Below, one piece after another: positions 1 through 7,931 of a stretch of DNA of 60,026 nt; the first letter of the stretch is position 1; the number at the start of each line of letters is the position of its first letter. The stretch comes from Acidimicrobiaceae bacterium (lineage in GTDB: Bacteria > Actinomycetota > Acidimicrobiia > Acidimicrobiales > Aldehydirespiratoraceae): assembly GCA_026708645.1 (NCBI GenBank), contig JAPOUM010000029.1, forward strand, positions 1 to 60,026. Reading direction: 5' to 3'. The notes beneath the pieces were generated by a model. The model was given only the letters and a program-made list of their open reading frames with translations, did not search any database and was not told the DNA's origin. Both the position numbers and the translations under genes were made by a program.

Positions 1-328
1 CGTTCGCTTGCGGCACAGTCCCGGCTTGCACCGCGTCACGCAGTTCCGGCACCTTCTGCAAAGCAGCAGCGGTGGCAACCTGAGAGCGGGCTTCGCGTTG
101 CGACAACCCCGCAGATGAGGCGAGCACTTCTGCTCCGCCGTCGCCGTGACGCTCCCGCCGGGCGATCAACTCCGCAGCCGCGGCCTGAGCAGCGGCGACC
201 GCGGCGGCTATGGACCGGGTCGCGTCCAACACCATGCGCAGCTCGGCAGTGGACGCAGCGCCGACATTGACCGCGGCCAGCAGATCAGCGGCGGCTGCTC
301 GGGCTCGGTGAGCGGCTTCCAAAACCAT
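1..328 (-). CDS. DUF222/13E12-type HNH endonuclease family protein, N-terminal part (gene continues beyond the window)
   Basis: The reading frame starts at an ATG at 328-326 and stays open to the window edge, so about 109 N-terminal residues are visible. They include ELIARRERHGDGG, SAGLSQREA and LQKVPELRDAVQAG, nearly identical to the complete paralogue at 57025-58665. The first 45 residues differ between the two copies. This family has an N-terminal helical DUF222 region and a C-terminal HNH nuclease, which lies outside this window. Members are abundant and multi-copy in actinobacteria; their role is not well established. A TATACT box ends 7 nt before the ATG and is conserved in the paralogue, which suggests leaderless transcription. 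Confidence 0.85.
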   Translation of the reverse strand, partial: MVLEAAHRARAAAADLLAAVNVGAASTAELRMVLDATRSIAAAVAAAQAAAAELIARRERHGDGGAEVLASSAGLSQREARSQVATAAALQKVPELRDAVQAGTVPQAN

Positions 329-739
329 GAACAGCAGTATAGGACACCGGTGCGACAATCACACCCTTCTCATGCAAAATTCTTACATGGCAATCAAAAA
401 TGTTCTTCTGCGGCAAACCCCGGCACGGCAGCGAAACCCTCAACACGCAAGGCCACCGCTACAGCAACTGCCGAAACACCGACCCGAGCGCACGGTTCTC
501 ACACGACTAGTCGGTTCCCAACGAGCGCAGTTTGACAGCGAAGTTGCGAATGCGCTCGGCATAGACATCGAGGACACCGAAAGCGCCCGAGCAGAACTCG
601 CGTCCGAGCCAGCTGTGAAGAACTGACGCTCGAACGCAGATGCTGCCCCAAGAACGGCTTCTTCCGACGCAGACCGCCACTTGATCGCCAACTGCAACAC
701 GCTGAACCCGACCCTTGTTCCCTGACACGGCGACCGCCG
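329..739. other. Intergenic region, no gene recognised; start shared with the paralogous upstream region at 58666
   Basis: Bases 329-415 resemble 58666-58755, the upstream region of the other DUF222/HNH gene, so the duplication included the promoter. The minus-strand -10-like TATACT is at 341-336. The rest contains overlapping short open frames on both strands with no recognisable protein. Confidence 0.4.
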
Positions 740-880
740 TTGAGCTTCGAGAAGTGCTGGGCGTTACCAGCCCACGTCAGCCATAGACTGCATCCACCCG
801 ACAATCCGGTCACGCAACCCCGCTACGGGCCAGTCCATGACCAAGAACCAGCCCGAACCGGAAACCCAGACCTAGTCTAA
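740..880 (+). pseudogene. C-terminal remnant of a third DUF222/HNH protein
   Basis: Read forward in frame from 740, the sequence ends LHPPDNPVTQPRYGPVHD and then a TAA at 878-880. This matches the C-terminal tail of the intact protein at 57025-58665 (LHPPDHTVTQPRYGPAHA). Upstream, a KCW followed by two His recalls the VCWNCHHKIHHH part of the HNH motif, but residues are missing between them and the rest of the gene is absent. It is on the opposite strand to the two better copies. I read it as a decayed relic rather than an expressed gene. Confidence 0.55.
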
Positions 881-981
881 CCCAGAGTCAAGAATCCGCT
901 CCCAGCCACACTCTGGTGGTCAAGCCGCAGACGCCGCAGCCCGGAAGACAGTCGAGCGGATCGAAACGATGCTCTCGATGC

Positions 982-1755
982 TCACTCGCACGCTACGCCT
1001 CGGGGCTCTAACAAGTGTCTGCAATCACGCTTGAGGTCGGCCCAGTGCTCAGCCCCGGCTCGGTGAGCGTCTAATAGTTCGGCCGTGTCCGCCGTGCTGC
1101 GATGGTGCTGACAGTCATTCACCCATTGCAGATAGCTCCCATTGCGCCAGTAGTTGCGAATTTCAATGTAAGATGCGGTCATGCTGTCATAGTCACCGGC
1201 GAAGGCTGCGGTTGCGGCGGCGTCAGCTGCATCAGCGGCGTCGAGCGCTAGGAGAGCCTCAAGTATCCCCCATTGTCGGCATGCGTCTTCAGACAGCGCA
1301 ACGCCCGGCGTGTAGGTGCGACCTGCGTCCTCCCACAGTGTCGTAGTGGTAGCAGCCGTAGCAGTCTCGCCGTCATCGTCGCGCCCGAGGGTCAGCGTCA
1401 GCACGACGGCCAGCCCCAGCACCAGCACCACTAGCAACAGGCCGCCTATGAGCATCTCGCGCTCACGCGCTGTAAACCGTCGTTGCTTGGGAGGCCGCGC
1501 GACGGGCTGCGCTGATCTCGACTTCACTACGGGCTGCGGTGCTGTGGGCTTGTCGCTGCACTGCCAGCAGCCATTAACTAGCTCGCACGTTTCAACGCTG
1601 CCCGGCCTCAGTCGTAGCAGGATGTCTCGCTCGGAGGCGTCTGCGGGAGGGGTGACGTCGGCGCGGCGCCAGCCGTCACCATCACGCTCGAACACTTCAA
1701 CGCCGCTCTCGCTGATCCGTAGCAGGACGTCTCGTTTATCGGGGTTGTAGCTCAT
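982..1755 (-). CDS. Hypothetical single-pass membrane protein with an N-terminal two-fold repeat
   Basis: The protein has 257 residues. The first 75 contain two related segments: RDVLLRISESGVEVFERDGDGW, given here only by its ends RDVLLRI and GDGW, and a second beginning RDILLRLRPGSVE. A proline/arginine linker is followed by one strong membrane helix at about residues 101-124 (GGLLLVVLVLGLAVVLTL), then a short Thr-rich stretch. The outer C-terminal part of about 125 residues is Ala-rich and helical, with four cysteines. The charge pattern suggests a cytoplasmic N-terminus. No family was recognised. It lies downstream of the VapB45-like gene on the same strand, 83 bp away, but is not a PIN toxin. 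Confidence 0.65.
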   Translation of the reverse strand: MSYNPDKRDVLLRISESGVEVFERDGDGWRRADVTPPADASERDILLRLRPGSVETCELVNGCWQCSDKPTAPQPVVKSRSAQPVARPPKQRRFTAREREMLIGGLLLVVLVLGLAVVLTLTLGRDDDGETATAATTTTLWEDAGRTYTPGVALSEDACRQWGILEALLALDAADAADAAATAAFAGDYDSMTASYIEIRNYWRNGSYLQWVNDCQHHRSTADTAELLDAHRAGAEHWADLKRDCRHLLEPRGVACE

Positions 1756-1838
1756 TCTGTGACCTCATAGTTGACCTTGGTAGCGCTCTCAGCAGGCCCG
1801 GAACTTTCACTCTGCTGAGGCTCCGGTCCAAGAAAAGA

Positions 1839-2579
1839 TCAGGCAGCCCGGCGGGATGCGACACGCACTAAGTCCTCGATCTGTTCAAGGGGGGCACCGA
1901 ACTCGTCGGACAGTTCAGCCAGCGGCTGCCCAGACCAGAACCGGTCGAGGACGTCGGAGACCCTGGCGCCCCCTCGCGCGAGAATAGGACGCCCGAAGGA
2001 CCGGAGAGGATCAGCGAGAACTTCGGCCTGGGTGTAGCTCGGTAGCCGGATGCGCGACGCGTACTGGTCGGGGCCGTAGTCGATGTTGACCAAGTATTGC
2101 TCCAAGGCTTCAGCGAAGACGCGCTGCCCGTGGCGTACCACCACCAGCTCCAAAACCAGCGGGGCCGTGTCGGCGTCGGCGCTTCTGGTCGCATAGTCGA
2201 ACAAGAGTTCTGCCCCGTCGGTGTAGACACGCTTCGAGGCGAGCGCGTGGTCGATGCCGATCTGACGCTTCAATTCGTCGATAGCAGGGCGGATTCGCTG
2301 CATAGGCACGCCGCTTCTGCGGACCGCTGCCACCACCAACGCCTCCGCTAGCCCCACGAACGGGATGCAAGGCGCTCGGTCTGATGCTGGATCCAGCCAA
2401 GTGATCACCGGACCCGCGGACACGGCGGGGCGATCAGCGAAACGACGGACGTACCCCCTCCCCCAAGTTGACAGCGTGGACGACGGCACGTCCAGTATCC
2501 GGGCGGCCTCGGCCACCGTGTACAAGGGAACGTCGAAACGAGGATCTTCCAGCGCGCCCGCACCTACTTGATGCAGCAT
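1839..2579 (-). CDS. VapB45-like antitoxin: MerR-like HTH plus DUF433
   Basis: The frame could extend upstream to 2873, but that would read through tRNA-Gly. I therefore start at the ATG 2579-2577, giving 246 residues. The N-terminus (YTVAEAARILDVPSSTLSTW) is a MerR-like helix-turn-helix. The C-terminus (about 175-235, with GRPILARGGARVSDVLDRF and LAELSDEFGAP) is a DUF433 domain. This arrangement matches Mycobacterium tuberculosis VapB45 (Rv2018), whose partner VapC45 is a PIN-family ribonuclease. The next gene downstream (982-1755) is a membrane protein with no PIN signature, so this looks like an orphan antitoxin or regulator. Confidence 0.75.
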   Translation of the reverse strand: MLHQVGAGALEDPRFDVPLYTVAEAARILDVPSSTLSTWGRGYVRRFADRPAVSAGPVITWLDPASDRAPCIPFVGLAEALVVAAVRRSGVPMQRIRPAIDELKRQIGIDHALASKRVYTDGAELLFDYATRSADADTAPLVLELVVVRHGQRVFAEALEQYLVNIDYGPDQYASRIRLPSYTQAEVLADPLRSFGRPILARGGARVSDVLDRFWSGQPLAELSDEFGAPLEQIEDLVRVASRRAA

Positions 2580-2650
2580 CGTCTTGTCGTCACGCGCTCG
2601 CACGCTTAGACAACATAGTCGGAAACCGACTGGCGAGCTTGTTGGGATGT

Positions 2651-2724
2651 GTGGAGCGGATGACGAGAATCGAACTCGCATTCTCAGCTTGGGAAGCTGA
2701 TGTTCTACCATTGAACTACACCCG
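2651..2724 (-). tRNA. tRNA-Gly (anticodon CCC)
   Basis: The minus strand folds as a complete cloverleaf. The acceptor stem GCGGGTG pairs with CATCCGC (one G-U). The anticodon arm is TCAGC-TTCCCAA-GCTGA with anticodon CCC, reading GGG. The T-arm contains GTTCGATTC. The discriminator base is T, and CCA is encoded at 2653-2651. Confidence 0.93.
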
Positions 2725-2944
2725 CGAAGGCTCCCGATGGTAGCGCAGGCGATCTGCTGCAGGCGCTGCGAGCCGTGCAACAAGCTCGGTCGGCTCAGCA
2801 CGACCGGTGCGAGGTCGGCTAGGTGCGACTGACGACATGTGCGGCGAGGTCGTCTGGGAGCGACCGTCAGCACGCTTAGCGAACTTGGGGCAACCCAGCG
2901 CGGCCGGCTCTGCGCGGCAGGCTCGGACGGCTAGTTCCGGACGG

Positions 2945-3724
2945 CTAGTTGTAGCGCACGAATACGGGACGGTCGCTGGCTGAGCGCTCCGCATCGAAGC
3001 CGTATCCGAGACCGTCGAAGCCGTTCAGGCCTCTGAGCGACTTCACCCGGTTGCGGATGATCCAGCCCGCCATCGCTCCTCTGGCCCGCTTGGCGAAGAA
3101 CGAGATCATCTTCGGGTCTTTGCCGACGCTGCTGTCCAAGAAGGCCGGAGTCACCAGCCGGCCCTCCAACCGGCCCGGGTCGACCGAGCGGAAATACTCC
3201 TGCGACGCCAGGTTCACCACTGCTGCCGGCCCGGGGCTCTCGGCCAGATCCTCGTTGAGGACCGCAGTGATGCGCTCGCCCCAATAGTCGTAAAGGTCGT
3301 CGCCACGCTCGGTGGCGAGCTTGGATCCCATCTCGAGCCGGTAGGGCTGCATCAGATCCAGCGGCCTCAGCACTCCGTAGAGCCCCGACAGGATGCGCAG
3401 AATCTTCTGCGCGTGGGTGTAGTCGCGCTCGGTGAAAGTGGCCGCAGCGTCCATCCCCTGATAGACGTCACCGGCGAAGGCCAGCAGAGCAGGCCTGGCA
3501 TCGCCCGGAGTGAACGGCGCCTCCCAGTCGGCGTAACGCTCGAAGTTGAGTTCGGCCAACTCCGCCGAGATCCCCATGAGAGCCGATATCTCCTCCGGCG
3601 ACTTCCGACGCATCGCTTCCACCAGCGGCTCGGCGTGGTCGAGCATCCGGGGCTGGGAGTGCTTGCGGGTAGGCAACGCAGAGCTGTAATCGAGCGCTTT
3701 GGCCGGCGAGACGACGATCAGCAT
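2945..3724 (-). CDS. yaaA: YaaA family peroxide-stress protein (UPF0246/DUF328)
   Basis: The protein has 259 residues, the usual family length. It starts with the characteristic MLIVVSPAKALD and contains FAGDVYQGMDA, the ILSGLYGVLRPLDLMQPYRLEMG block and ending-region motifs VVNLASQEYF and KMISFFAKRARG. In Escherichia coli YaaA limits intracellular iron and oxidative damage during peroxide stress. The protein is cytosolic and here stands alone. Upstream, bases 3725-4152 separate it from divergently oriented dcd. A 15-bp sequence containing GGACGGCTAGTT is duplicated just past the stop codon (2926-2950). Confidence 0.9.
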   Translation of the reverse strand: MLIVVSPAKALDYSSALPTRKHSQPRMLDHAEPLVEAMRRKSPEEISALMGISAELAELNFERYADWEAPFTPGDARPALLAFAGDVYQGMDAAATFTERDYTHAQKILRILSGLYGVLRPLDLMQPYRLEMGSKLATERGDDLYDYWGERITAVLNEDLAESPGPAAVVNLASQEYFRSVDPGRLEGRLVTPAFLDSSVGKDPKMISFFAKRARGAMAGWIIRNRVKSLRGLNGFDGLGYGFDAERSASDRPVFVRYN

Positions 3725-4152
3725 AGACAGGCCAAGCTACTGCCGCCGGCAGTCGCCGCAAGCGACCGCACGAATCCGCCGAGACGCCAAAGCAGCAGAA
3801 TTCACTGATCACGACAACGGCAGCTTGCTCTGCGCTTGGGCGCGGTCCTGCTTGGGCTCTGCCTTGAACTCGGCTCGCAGCCACGGTGAAGTTCGCCCAC
3901 CTAATGCACTGGCTCGCCGAACTGACTCACTGCGACAGTCTTCACGCAAGCTGGATTCGCCAGACGAGCTGCCAGATGAACTGCCAGATGAGCTGCCAGA
4001 CGAACTGAAGACTCTGAAGCGCTAGCCTGCGCCCTCACAAGATTCAACCAACAGCGCCGGAACCCCGAACCGGTCGCACGGGCTCGGAATTTCTGGCCGA
4101 GGAAGCAGTGGCATAAGCAAGTGCGGATGGTCGAGATGCTCAGCAGGCAGAC
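3725..4152. other. Intergenic region between divergent yaaA and dcd; short tandem repeat, no gene
   Basis: Four 12-bp units of the form GAYGARCTGCCA lie in tandem at 3963-4010. They give a DELP repeat in one forward frame, which I regard as chance coding. The region probably holds the promoters of yaaA and dcd, but I see no convincing -10/-35 pair. Confidence 0.4.
3963..4010. repeat. 12-bp tandem repeat, four units
   Basis: Units GACGAGCTGCCA, GATGAACTGCCA, GATGAGCTGCCA and GACGAACTGAAG follow one another without gaps. The substitutions between units are all transitions except in the last two bases. Confidence 0.8.
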
Positions 4153-4716
4153 ATGATCCTCTCAGACCGCTCGATCCGTGAGGCGCTGAGCGCCGGACGC
4201 ATCGTGATCGACCCGCTCGACGAGCAGGCGGTGCAGCCGTCGTCGGTGGATCTGCGCCTCGCTGACAGCTTCCGGGTGTTCCGCAACCACACCTTGAGCC
4301 ACATCGACGTCAAGCAAGACCTCTCCGGCTTGACAACTCTGGTGGACGCCCGATCCGACGACCCGTTCATTCTGCATCCGGGCGAGTTCGTGCTGGGCGC
4401 CACATTGGAACGGGTGACGCTGGCCGATGATCTGGTGGCGCGCCTGGAGGGCAAATCGTCGCTGGGGCGGCTCGGGCTGCTGATCCACTCGACCGCCGGC
4501 TTCGTCGATCCCGGCTTCGACGGACAGCTCACGCTGGAACTCTCGAATGTGGCGAGCCTGCCGATCACGCTGTATCCGAGCATGCGCATCGGGCAGATCA
4601 GCTTCCAGCAGATGACCACGGCCGCTGACGCGCCCTACGGGTCACGCAGCCTGGGATCGAAGTATCACGGCCAGCAAGGACCGGTGGAGTCGCGCTACTG
4701 GGAGAACTTCAGATAG
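4153..4716 (+). CDS. dcd: dCTP deaminase, dUMP-forming type
   Basis: The protein has 187 residues. It shows the Dcd pattern: [12 protein letters not shown] at the start, QPSSVDLRL near residues 30-38, the catalytic region [26 protein letters not shown] (quoted by ends RLEGKSS and DPGFDG), and a [10 protein letters not shown] tail. Glu in the LEGKSS motif is the catalytic residue in this family. Most actinobacterial enzymes, including M. tuberculosis Dcd, convert dCTP to dUMP in one step, supplying thymidylate synthesis. The dUMP-forming assignment is by lineage and C-terminal sequence, not by a residue I can prove. The last 31 bp are partly duplicated downstream at 4778-4808. Confidence 0.9.
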   Translation: MILSDRSIREALSAGRIVIDPLDEQAVQPSSVDLRLADSFRVFRNHTLSHIDVKQDLSGLTTLVDARSDDPFILHPGEFVLGATLERVTLADDLVARLEGKSSLGRLGLLIHSTAGFVDPGFDGQLTLELSNVASLPITLYPSMRIGQISFQQMTTAADAPYGSRSLGSKYHGQQGPVESRYWENFR

Positions 4717-4827
4717 CGGGCCGTAGCCGGTTAGGCGGTCGGACGCCGGGCGATGCCGCGACGGACGAAACCGGCTCGTCGCGCTGCGGGGAGAACTTCA
4801 GATAGCGGCTCGTCTATCATCGGAGCC

Positions 4828-5109
4828 ATGCCAAGACCCACCAAGCGCCGTGTGCCCGCCGGACGGGTGACCGCCAAAGGCACCAGGCCCGAAAATTACA
4901 CGCCCGAGCGTCAGACCCACACTGGTTTCGACGAGCGGGGCCCCAGTCCGATCTGGGTGCCGATCACGATGTTCAGCCTGCTGGGGTTGGGAACAGCCAC
5001 GATCATCGTCAACTATATGGGCATCATCTGGGACACATCCAACGTGGTGCTGCTGGTAGGACTCGGGTTCATACTGGCGGGGATCGTCTCGGCGACGCAG
5101 TACCGCTAG
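4828..5109 (+). CDS. crgA: CrgA-like cell division protein
   Basis: I start at ATG 4828, giving 93 residues. The basic N-terminus MPRPTKRRVPAGRVT is followed by two membrane helices: about 46-64 (PIWVPITMFSLLGLGTATII) and about 71-88, linked by a short Asn/Asp-containing turn. CrgA is an actinobacterial membrane protein of the divisome that interacts with FtsZ and penicillin-binding proteins. The size, two-helix topology and invariant NY-x-G segment fit. The gene lies downstream of dcd and converges on the zinc-ribbon membrane protein at 5248-5595. Confidence 0.8.
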   Translation: MPRPTKRRVPAGRVTAKGTRPENYTPERQTHTGFDERGPSPIWVPITMFSLLGLGTATIIVNYMGIIWDTSNVVLLVGLGFILAGIVSATQYR

Positions 5110-5191
5110 TCGCAGTATCACGAGTCGCGGCCCCGCCGGCCGCAGTCAGCCCGTACCACCAACCCGTATCACATCGATGTAATTTTCCCCT

Positions 5192-5217
5192 GGGTTGTCC
5201 ACAGCTGTGGACAACCC
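5192..5217. promoter_or_regulatory. Perfect 26-bp palindrome made of two head-to-head DnaA-box-like 9-mers
   Basis: GGG-TTGTCCACA-GC is followed by its exact complement, giving TTGTCCACA and TGTGGACAA with no mismatch. TTGTCCACA is the actinobacterial DnaA-box consensus. The element sits between the converging ends of crgA and the next gene. It could be a DnaA-binding or titration site. As RNA it is also a 13-bp hairpin without a T-tract, so it may act as a bidirectional terminator. Confidence 0.6.
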
Positions 5218-5247
5218 GCGGTCGAAGGCGCTGTGAGGGTGCGAGCG

Positions 5248-5595
5248 CTACTCGATCGGCGCCACCAGGTCCATGTCGTCTTGGCAGTGCCGGGGAGGCT
5301 CTGGGTCCTCATCGGGGGCGACCGTCATGCGAGCCTCGGCGCCGCAGATGGCACAGCGGTATTCGAGTTTGACTCTTCGCAAGATTCCAGGGTCGGGCGG
5401 CCCGGGCAGCGGGCGGGCCAGGTTGCGAAGCATGGCCAGGCCCAGCCGCAGCACGCCGTAACCGACGACCACAGCCACTAGCACGTTGAAGACGTCGGCC
5501 AGCAGAGCCCCCGCCACCAGACCCGTGAGTGCCAGCACGAGCAAGCCGATGTTGACGGCTCTCTCGCTCAAGACCCGCTCAGAGCCGTCTCTCAT
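5248..5595 (-). CDS. Small membrane protein with a C-terminal zinc ribbon
   Basis: The protein has 115 residues. Two adjacent hydrophobic helices (about 14-32 and 34-53) are followed by a cytoplasmic tail. The tail has CAICG near residue 81 and a single further Cys/His pair (RHCQDDMD) near the end, consistent with half or a minimal zinc ribbon. I do not recognise a named family. It converges with crgA, with the DnaA-box palindrome between them, and is preceded by the thiolase-like gene on the same strand. Confidence 0.65.
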   Translation of the reverse strand: MRDGSERVLSERAVNIGLLVLALTGLVAGALLADVFNVLVAVVVGYGVLRLGLAMLRNLARPLPGPPDPGILRRVKLEYRCAICGAEARMTVAPDEDPEPPRHCQDDMDLVAPIE

Positions 5596-5629
5596 GTCTG
5601 ACTCTCTGCTGGCATGTCTGACCCTTTGC

Positions 5630-6766
5630 TCAGCGGAGTTGACAGGCTAGGTCGAAGACGGCGGCGGCTGAACCGCCGGGGCCTGCGCTGATGGCTAGCA
5701 GCCGCCCGACACCACCCAGCCCATCGGTGATCAGGCGCAACTCTTCGGCGGCGCAAGAGTTGCCGGTGGCCACAGCCCCGCCGTCGCAGTTGACGCGTCC
5801 GGCGGGAACGTTCAGCGCCGCCGCTACCAGCAGCGCGGAGGCGGCATTGTGCTCGACAACCTCGATCCGGTCGATCTCGTCCAGTCCGACGCCCGCCGAT
5901 CTCAGCGCCACAGCGACTGCCGCGGCGACTTCGCCGATTGGATCGAACGGATCGCCTGCGGCGCGGCCCATGCCGGTTATTCGTGCGATGCCCGGCGCCG
6001 GTTCCGCTTGTAGCAGGACTGCGGCTACAGCATCCGCGGGCACAGCGAAACTGGCGGCGGTCAGCAGGCCGTCATCATCGAAAGCCGGCGGCAGGCCGGC
6101 GGTCGAGCCCCAGTCGCGGATCACATCGCTGACTACGGGATCGCCTCGATACGCGCCCCGGTCGGCTGAGGGATGCGGACGAGCCTCCACAGCCACGACG
6201 GCCGGCGAGGGATCGGCGTCGGCGCGGCGTCGGCGCGACTGCTCGGCGGCGGCGTCGAGTTCTGCTCTGCTGATTCCGGCAGCCGCAGCAGCCCTCTCGG
6301 TCAAACGTGGCGCAGGCAGCAGCCCGCCAGCATCGGCGAAACGTTCGGCTACTCCACCCCAGGGCGCGCCGTAGATGCGGTTGACGGCAGCCGCACCCGG
6401 CGGAACCACAGAACACAAGCCCAATCCGACCACCATCACAGTGCGCGCCTGTCCGCTAGCGATAGCTGCGGCTGCGGTTTGCACTGCCGCCAGGCCGCTG
6501 GTCTCGGCACGGTCGATCACCATGCCGCCGATGTGGGCCGGCCAGCGCGCAGCCAGCGCGATCGCCCGTGCGACGTTGGCGCCGCAGGCGCCCACCGGAT
6601 CGGCACAGCCGACGATCACCTCGTCGAGGCTGCTCGGGTCGAGCCGGGCGCTTTGCAATACCTCGCGTCCTACCGCTGCCGCCAACTCGACCGGATTCCA
6701 GCCGGCCAGCTCGCCGTCGGTAGGCCTCACCGCGGTGCGGGCCGCAGCCACAACTACCGGGATCAT
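5630..6766 (-). CDS. Thiolase-fold protein lacking the catalytic residues
   Basis: I start at the ATG 6766-6764 (MIPVVVAAARTAV), giving 378 residues, near thiolase length. The fold signatures are clear, but the active site is not. The nucleophile segment normally VN-x-x-CSSGL is IDRAETSGL, with Glu in place of Cys. The GGAIALGHP motif is GGAVATGNS, with Asn in place of His. The C-terminal C-x-G motif is SAGPGG. All three catalytic positions (Cys, His, Cys) are therefore substituted. It may be a non-catalytic relative like those paired with OB-fold partners in lipid and sterol degradation; no such partner is adjacent. Upstream is pyrE, 291 bp away. Confidence 0.75.
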   Translation of the reverse strand: MIPVVVAAARTAVRPTDGELAGWNPVELAAAVGREVLQSARLDPSSLDEVIVGCADPVGACGANVARAIALAARWPAHIGGMVIDRAETSGLAAVQTAAAAIASGQARTVMVVGLGLCSVVPPGAAAVNRIYGAPWGGVAERFADAGGLLPAPRLTERAAAAAGISRAELDAAAEQSRRRRADADPSPAVVAVEARPHPSADRGAYRGDPVVSDVIRDWGSTAGLPPAFDDDGLLTAASFAVPADAVAAVLLQAEPAPGIARITGMGRAAGDPFDPIGEVAAAVAVALRSAGVGLDEIDRIEVVEHNAASALLVAAALNVPAGRVNCDGGAVATGNSCAAEELRLITDGLGGVGRLLAISAGPGGSAAAVFDLACQLR

Positions 6767-6869
6767 CGTCAAGCGGTCTCGCTGAGCCGTCCAGGTGTGG
6801 TCGACTCCCGGCCGCAAGCTCCCACAAATATCGGGACTGTCGTCATGCGGCTTATCGGCACGCTTTCAC

Positions 6870-6904
6870 GGGGTCAGCTTCATGGGGTCAGCTTCATGGG
6901 GTCA
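6870..6904. repeat. 14-bp tandem repeat, 2.5 units
   Basis: The unit GGGGTCAGCTTCAT occurs at 6870 and 6884, and a third starts at 6898 and breaks off after GGGGTCA. It lies in the 291-bp gap upstream of the thiolase-like gene; nothing else was recognised in that gap. Confidence 0.8.
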
Positions 6905-7057
6905 ACAGAACAGTGGTGAAGGGCGCAGTGAGCACCCTGCCATACACGAGTGAGAGCACGAGCGGCTAGGTGAGAGTTCGTCAGATGACGGGCGCACGGT
7001 CGCAGGATCATCAGCTTGAGGGCTCGGATCGCTGCTCGCAGTGCTGGGCTCATGCGC

Positions 7058-7636
7058 TCACATCGCGGGCGGGTCTACCCGGTCGATTCCGAAATCCGTG
7101 TAGGTGATCATCGGGTGGTAGGCGACGCCGCGGCGGACGAACTCGGCGGAAGCGCAGTCGCCCCGGTCCACCAGCGTCGCCGCAGCAACGACTTCGGCGC
7201 CGCTGTTGAGCACCTCGTCGAGCGCGAGGAAGATCGACTTGCCTGTGGTGACCACATCGTCCACCAGCAGCACCTTGGCGCCCTCGCCGACCTCGAAGCC
7301 TTCGATCAGCCGGTTGGTGCCGCGCTGCTTAGACGCCTTGCGCACCATGAACCAGCCGCAGTCTGCCACAGCAGCAACCCCCACCGCCAAAGCGTCGGCG
7401 CCCATGGTGAGCCCGCCCACTGCGTCATAGCTGTGACCCGCATCGTTGACCGCCTCGTGGATCGCTTCGCAGGCCAGACGCAGGTCTTGCCACTGCGCCA
7501 GAGCCTTCTTGGCGTCGATGAAGTCCGACGACATTGCGCCCGACGCCAGCCGCACAGGCTGAGCAAGCCGGAGATAGCCCTGTCTCCTCACGACCTTCAG
7601 CAACTCCAGCCGACGCGGCGACAGCACAACCCTCAT
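7058..7636 (-). CDS. pyrE: Orotate phosphoribosyltransferase
   Basis: I start at ATG 7636-7634 (MRVVLSPRRLELLKVV), giving 192 residues. The PRPP-binding motif VLLVDDVVTTGKS is near residues 119-131, followed by a typical alpha/beta Rossmann end. FVRRGVAYHPMITYTDFGI closes the protein. The enzyme joins orotate to PRPP to make OMP in pyrimidine synthesis. The N-terminal substrate loop GYLRLAQPVRLASG resembles the FTLASGKKS element of PyrE. The gene is monocistronic as far as visible. Confidence 0.85.
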   Translation of the reverse strand: MRVVLSPRRLELLKVVRRQGYLRLAQPVRLASGAMSSDFIDAKKALAQWQDLRLACEAIHEAVNDAGHSYDAVGGLTMGADALAVGVAAVADCGWFMVRKASKQRGTNRLIEGFEVGEGAKVLLVDDVVTTGKSIFLALDEVLNSGAEVVAAATLVDRGDCASAEFVRRGVAYHPMITYTDFGIDRVDPPAM

Positions 7637-7693
7637 ACTAGTTACGCAGGTGCGACAACCGAGGAAAGCGAACGCACTGGCGAACCCGTCAAT

Positions 7694-7732
7694 CAATTCC
7701 GTGGCCCAATTCCGTGGCCCAATTCAGTGGCC
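7694..7732. repeat. 13-bp tandem repeat, three units
   Basis: CAATTCCGTGGCC occurs twice and is followed by CAATTCAGTGGCC without a gap. It lies in the 295-bp interval between pyrE and the sterol-cluster operon. Confidence 0.8.
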
Positions 7733-7913
7733 GACGGTTTGACCGCCACTGCCAAGACCATCACTGCGGCCGCCGCCGTCACGGTGGCGGTTTCAGCAGC
7801 TTCACTTTTTGGACAACCGTTCGATTGTGCTGCTCGGGACAGGAACCGAATGCCCTCCGTTTTGGCTGCGACGAAGTTGGCGAATGCTCTTAGCCGTTAG
7901 TTAGCCCGAACGC

Positions 7914-7919
7914 TATAAT
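7914..7919 (+). promoter_or_regulatory. Candidate -10 box (TATAAT) of the SDR/Rieske operon
   Basis: A perfect TATAAT ends 12 nt upstream of the ATG at 7932, so the transcript would be nearly leaderless. No good -35 element is visible at 16-18 bp. Confidence 0.5.
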
Positions 7920-7931
7920 CGCTGTTCGTGC

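Noticed and set aside
2580..2873. N-terminal extension of the VapB45-like gene
   Set aside because: It reads through tRNA-Gly on the same strand; the ATG at 2579 gives the expected family length.
7770..7800. GC-rich inverted repeat as a terminator
   Set aside because: It has only a short T-run and no gene ends just before it on that strand.
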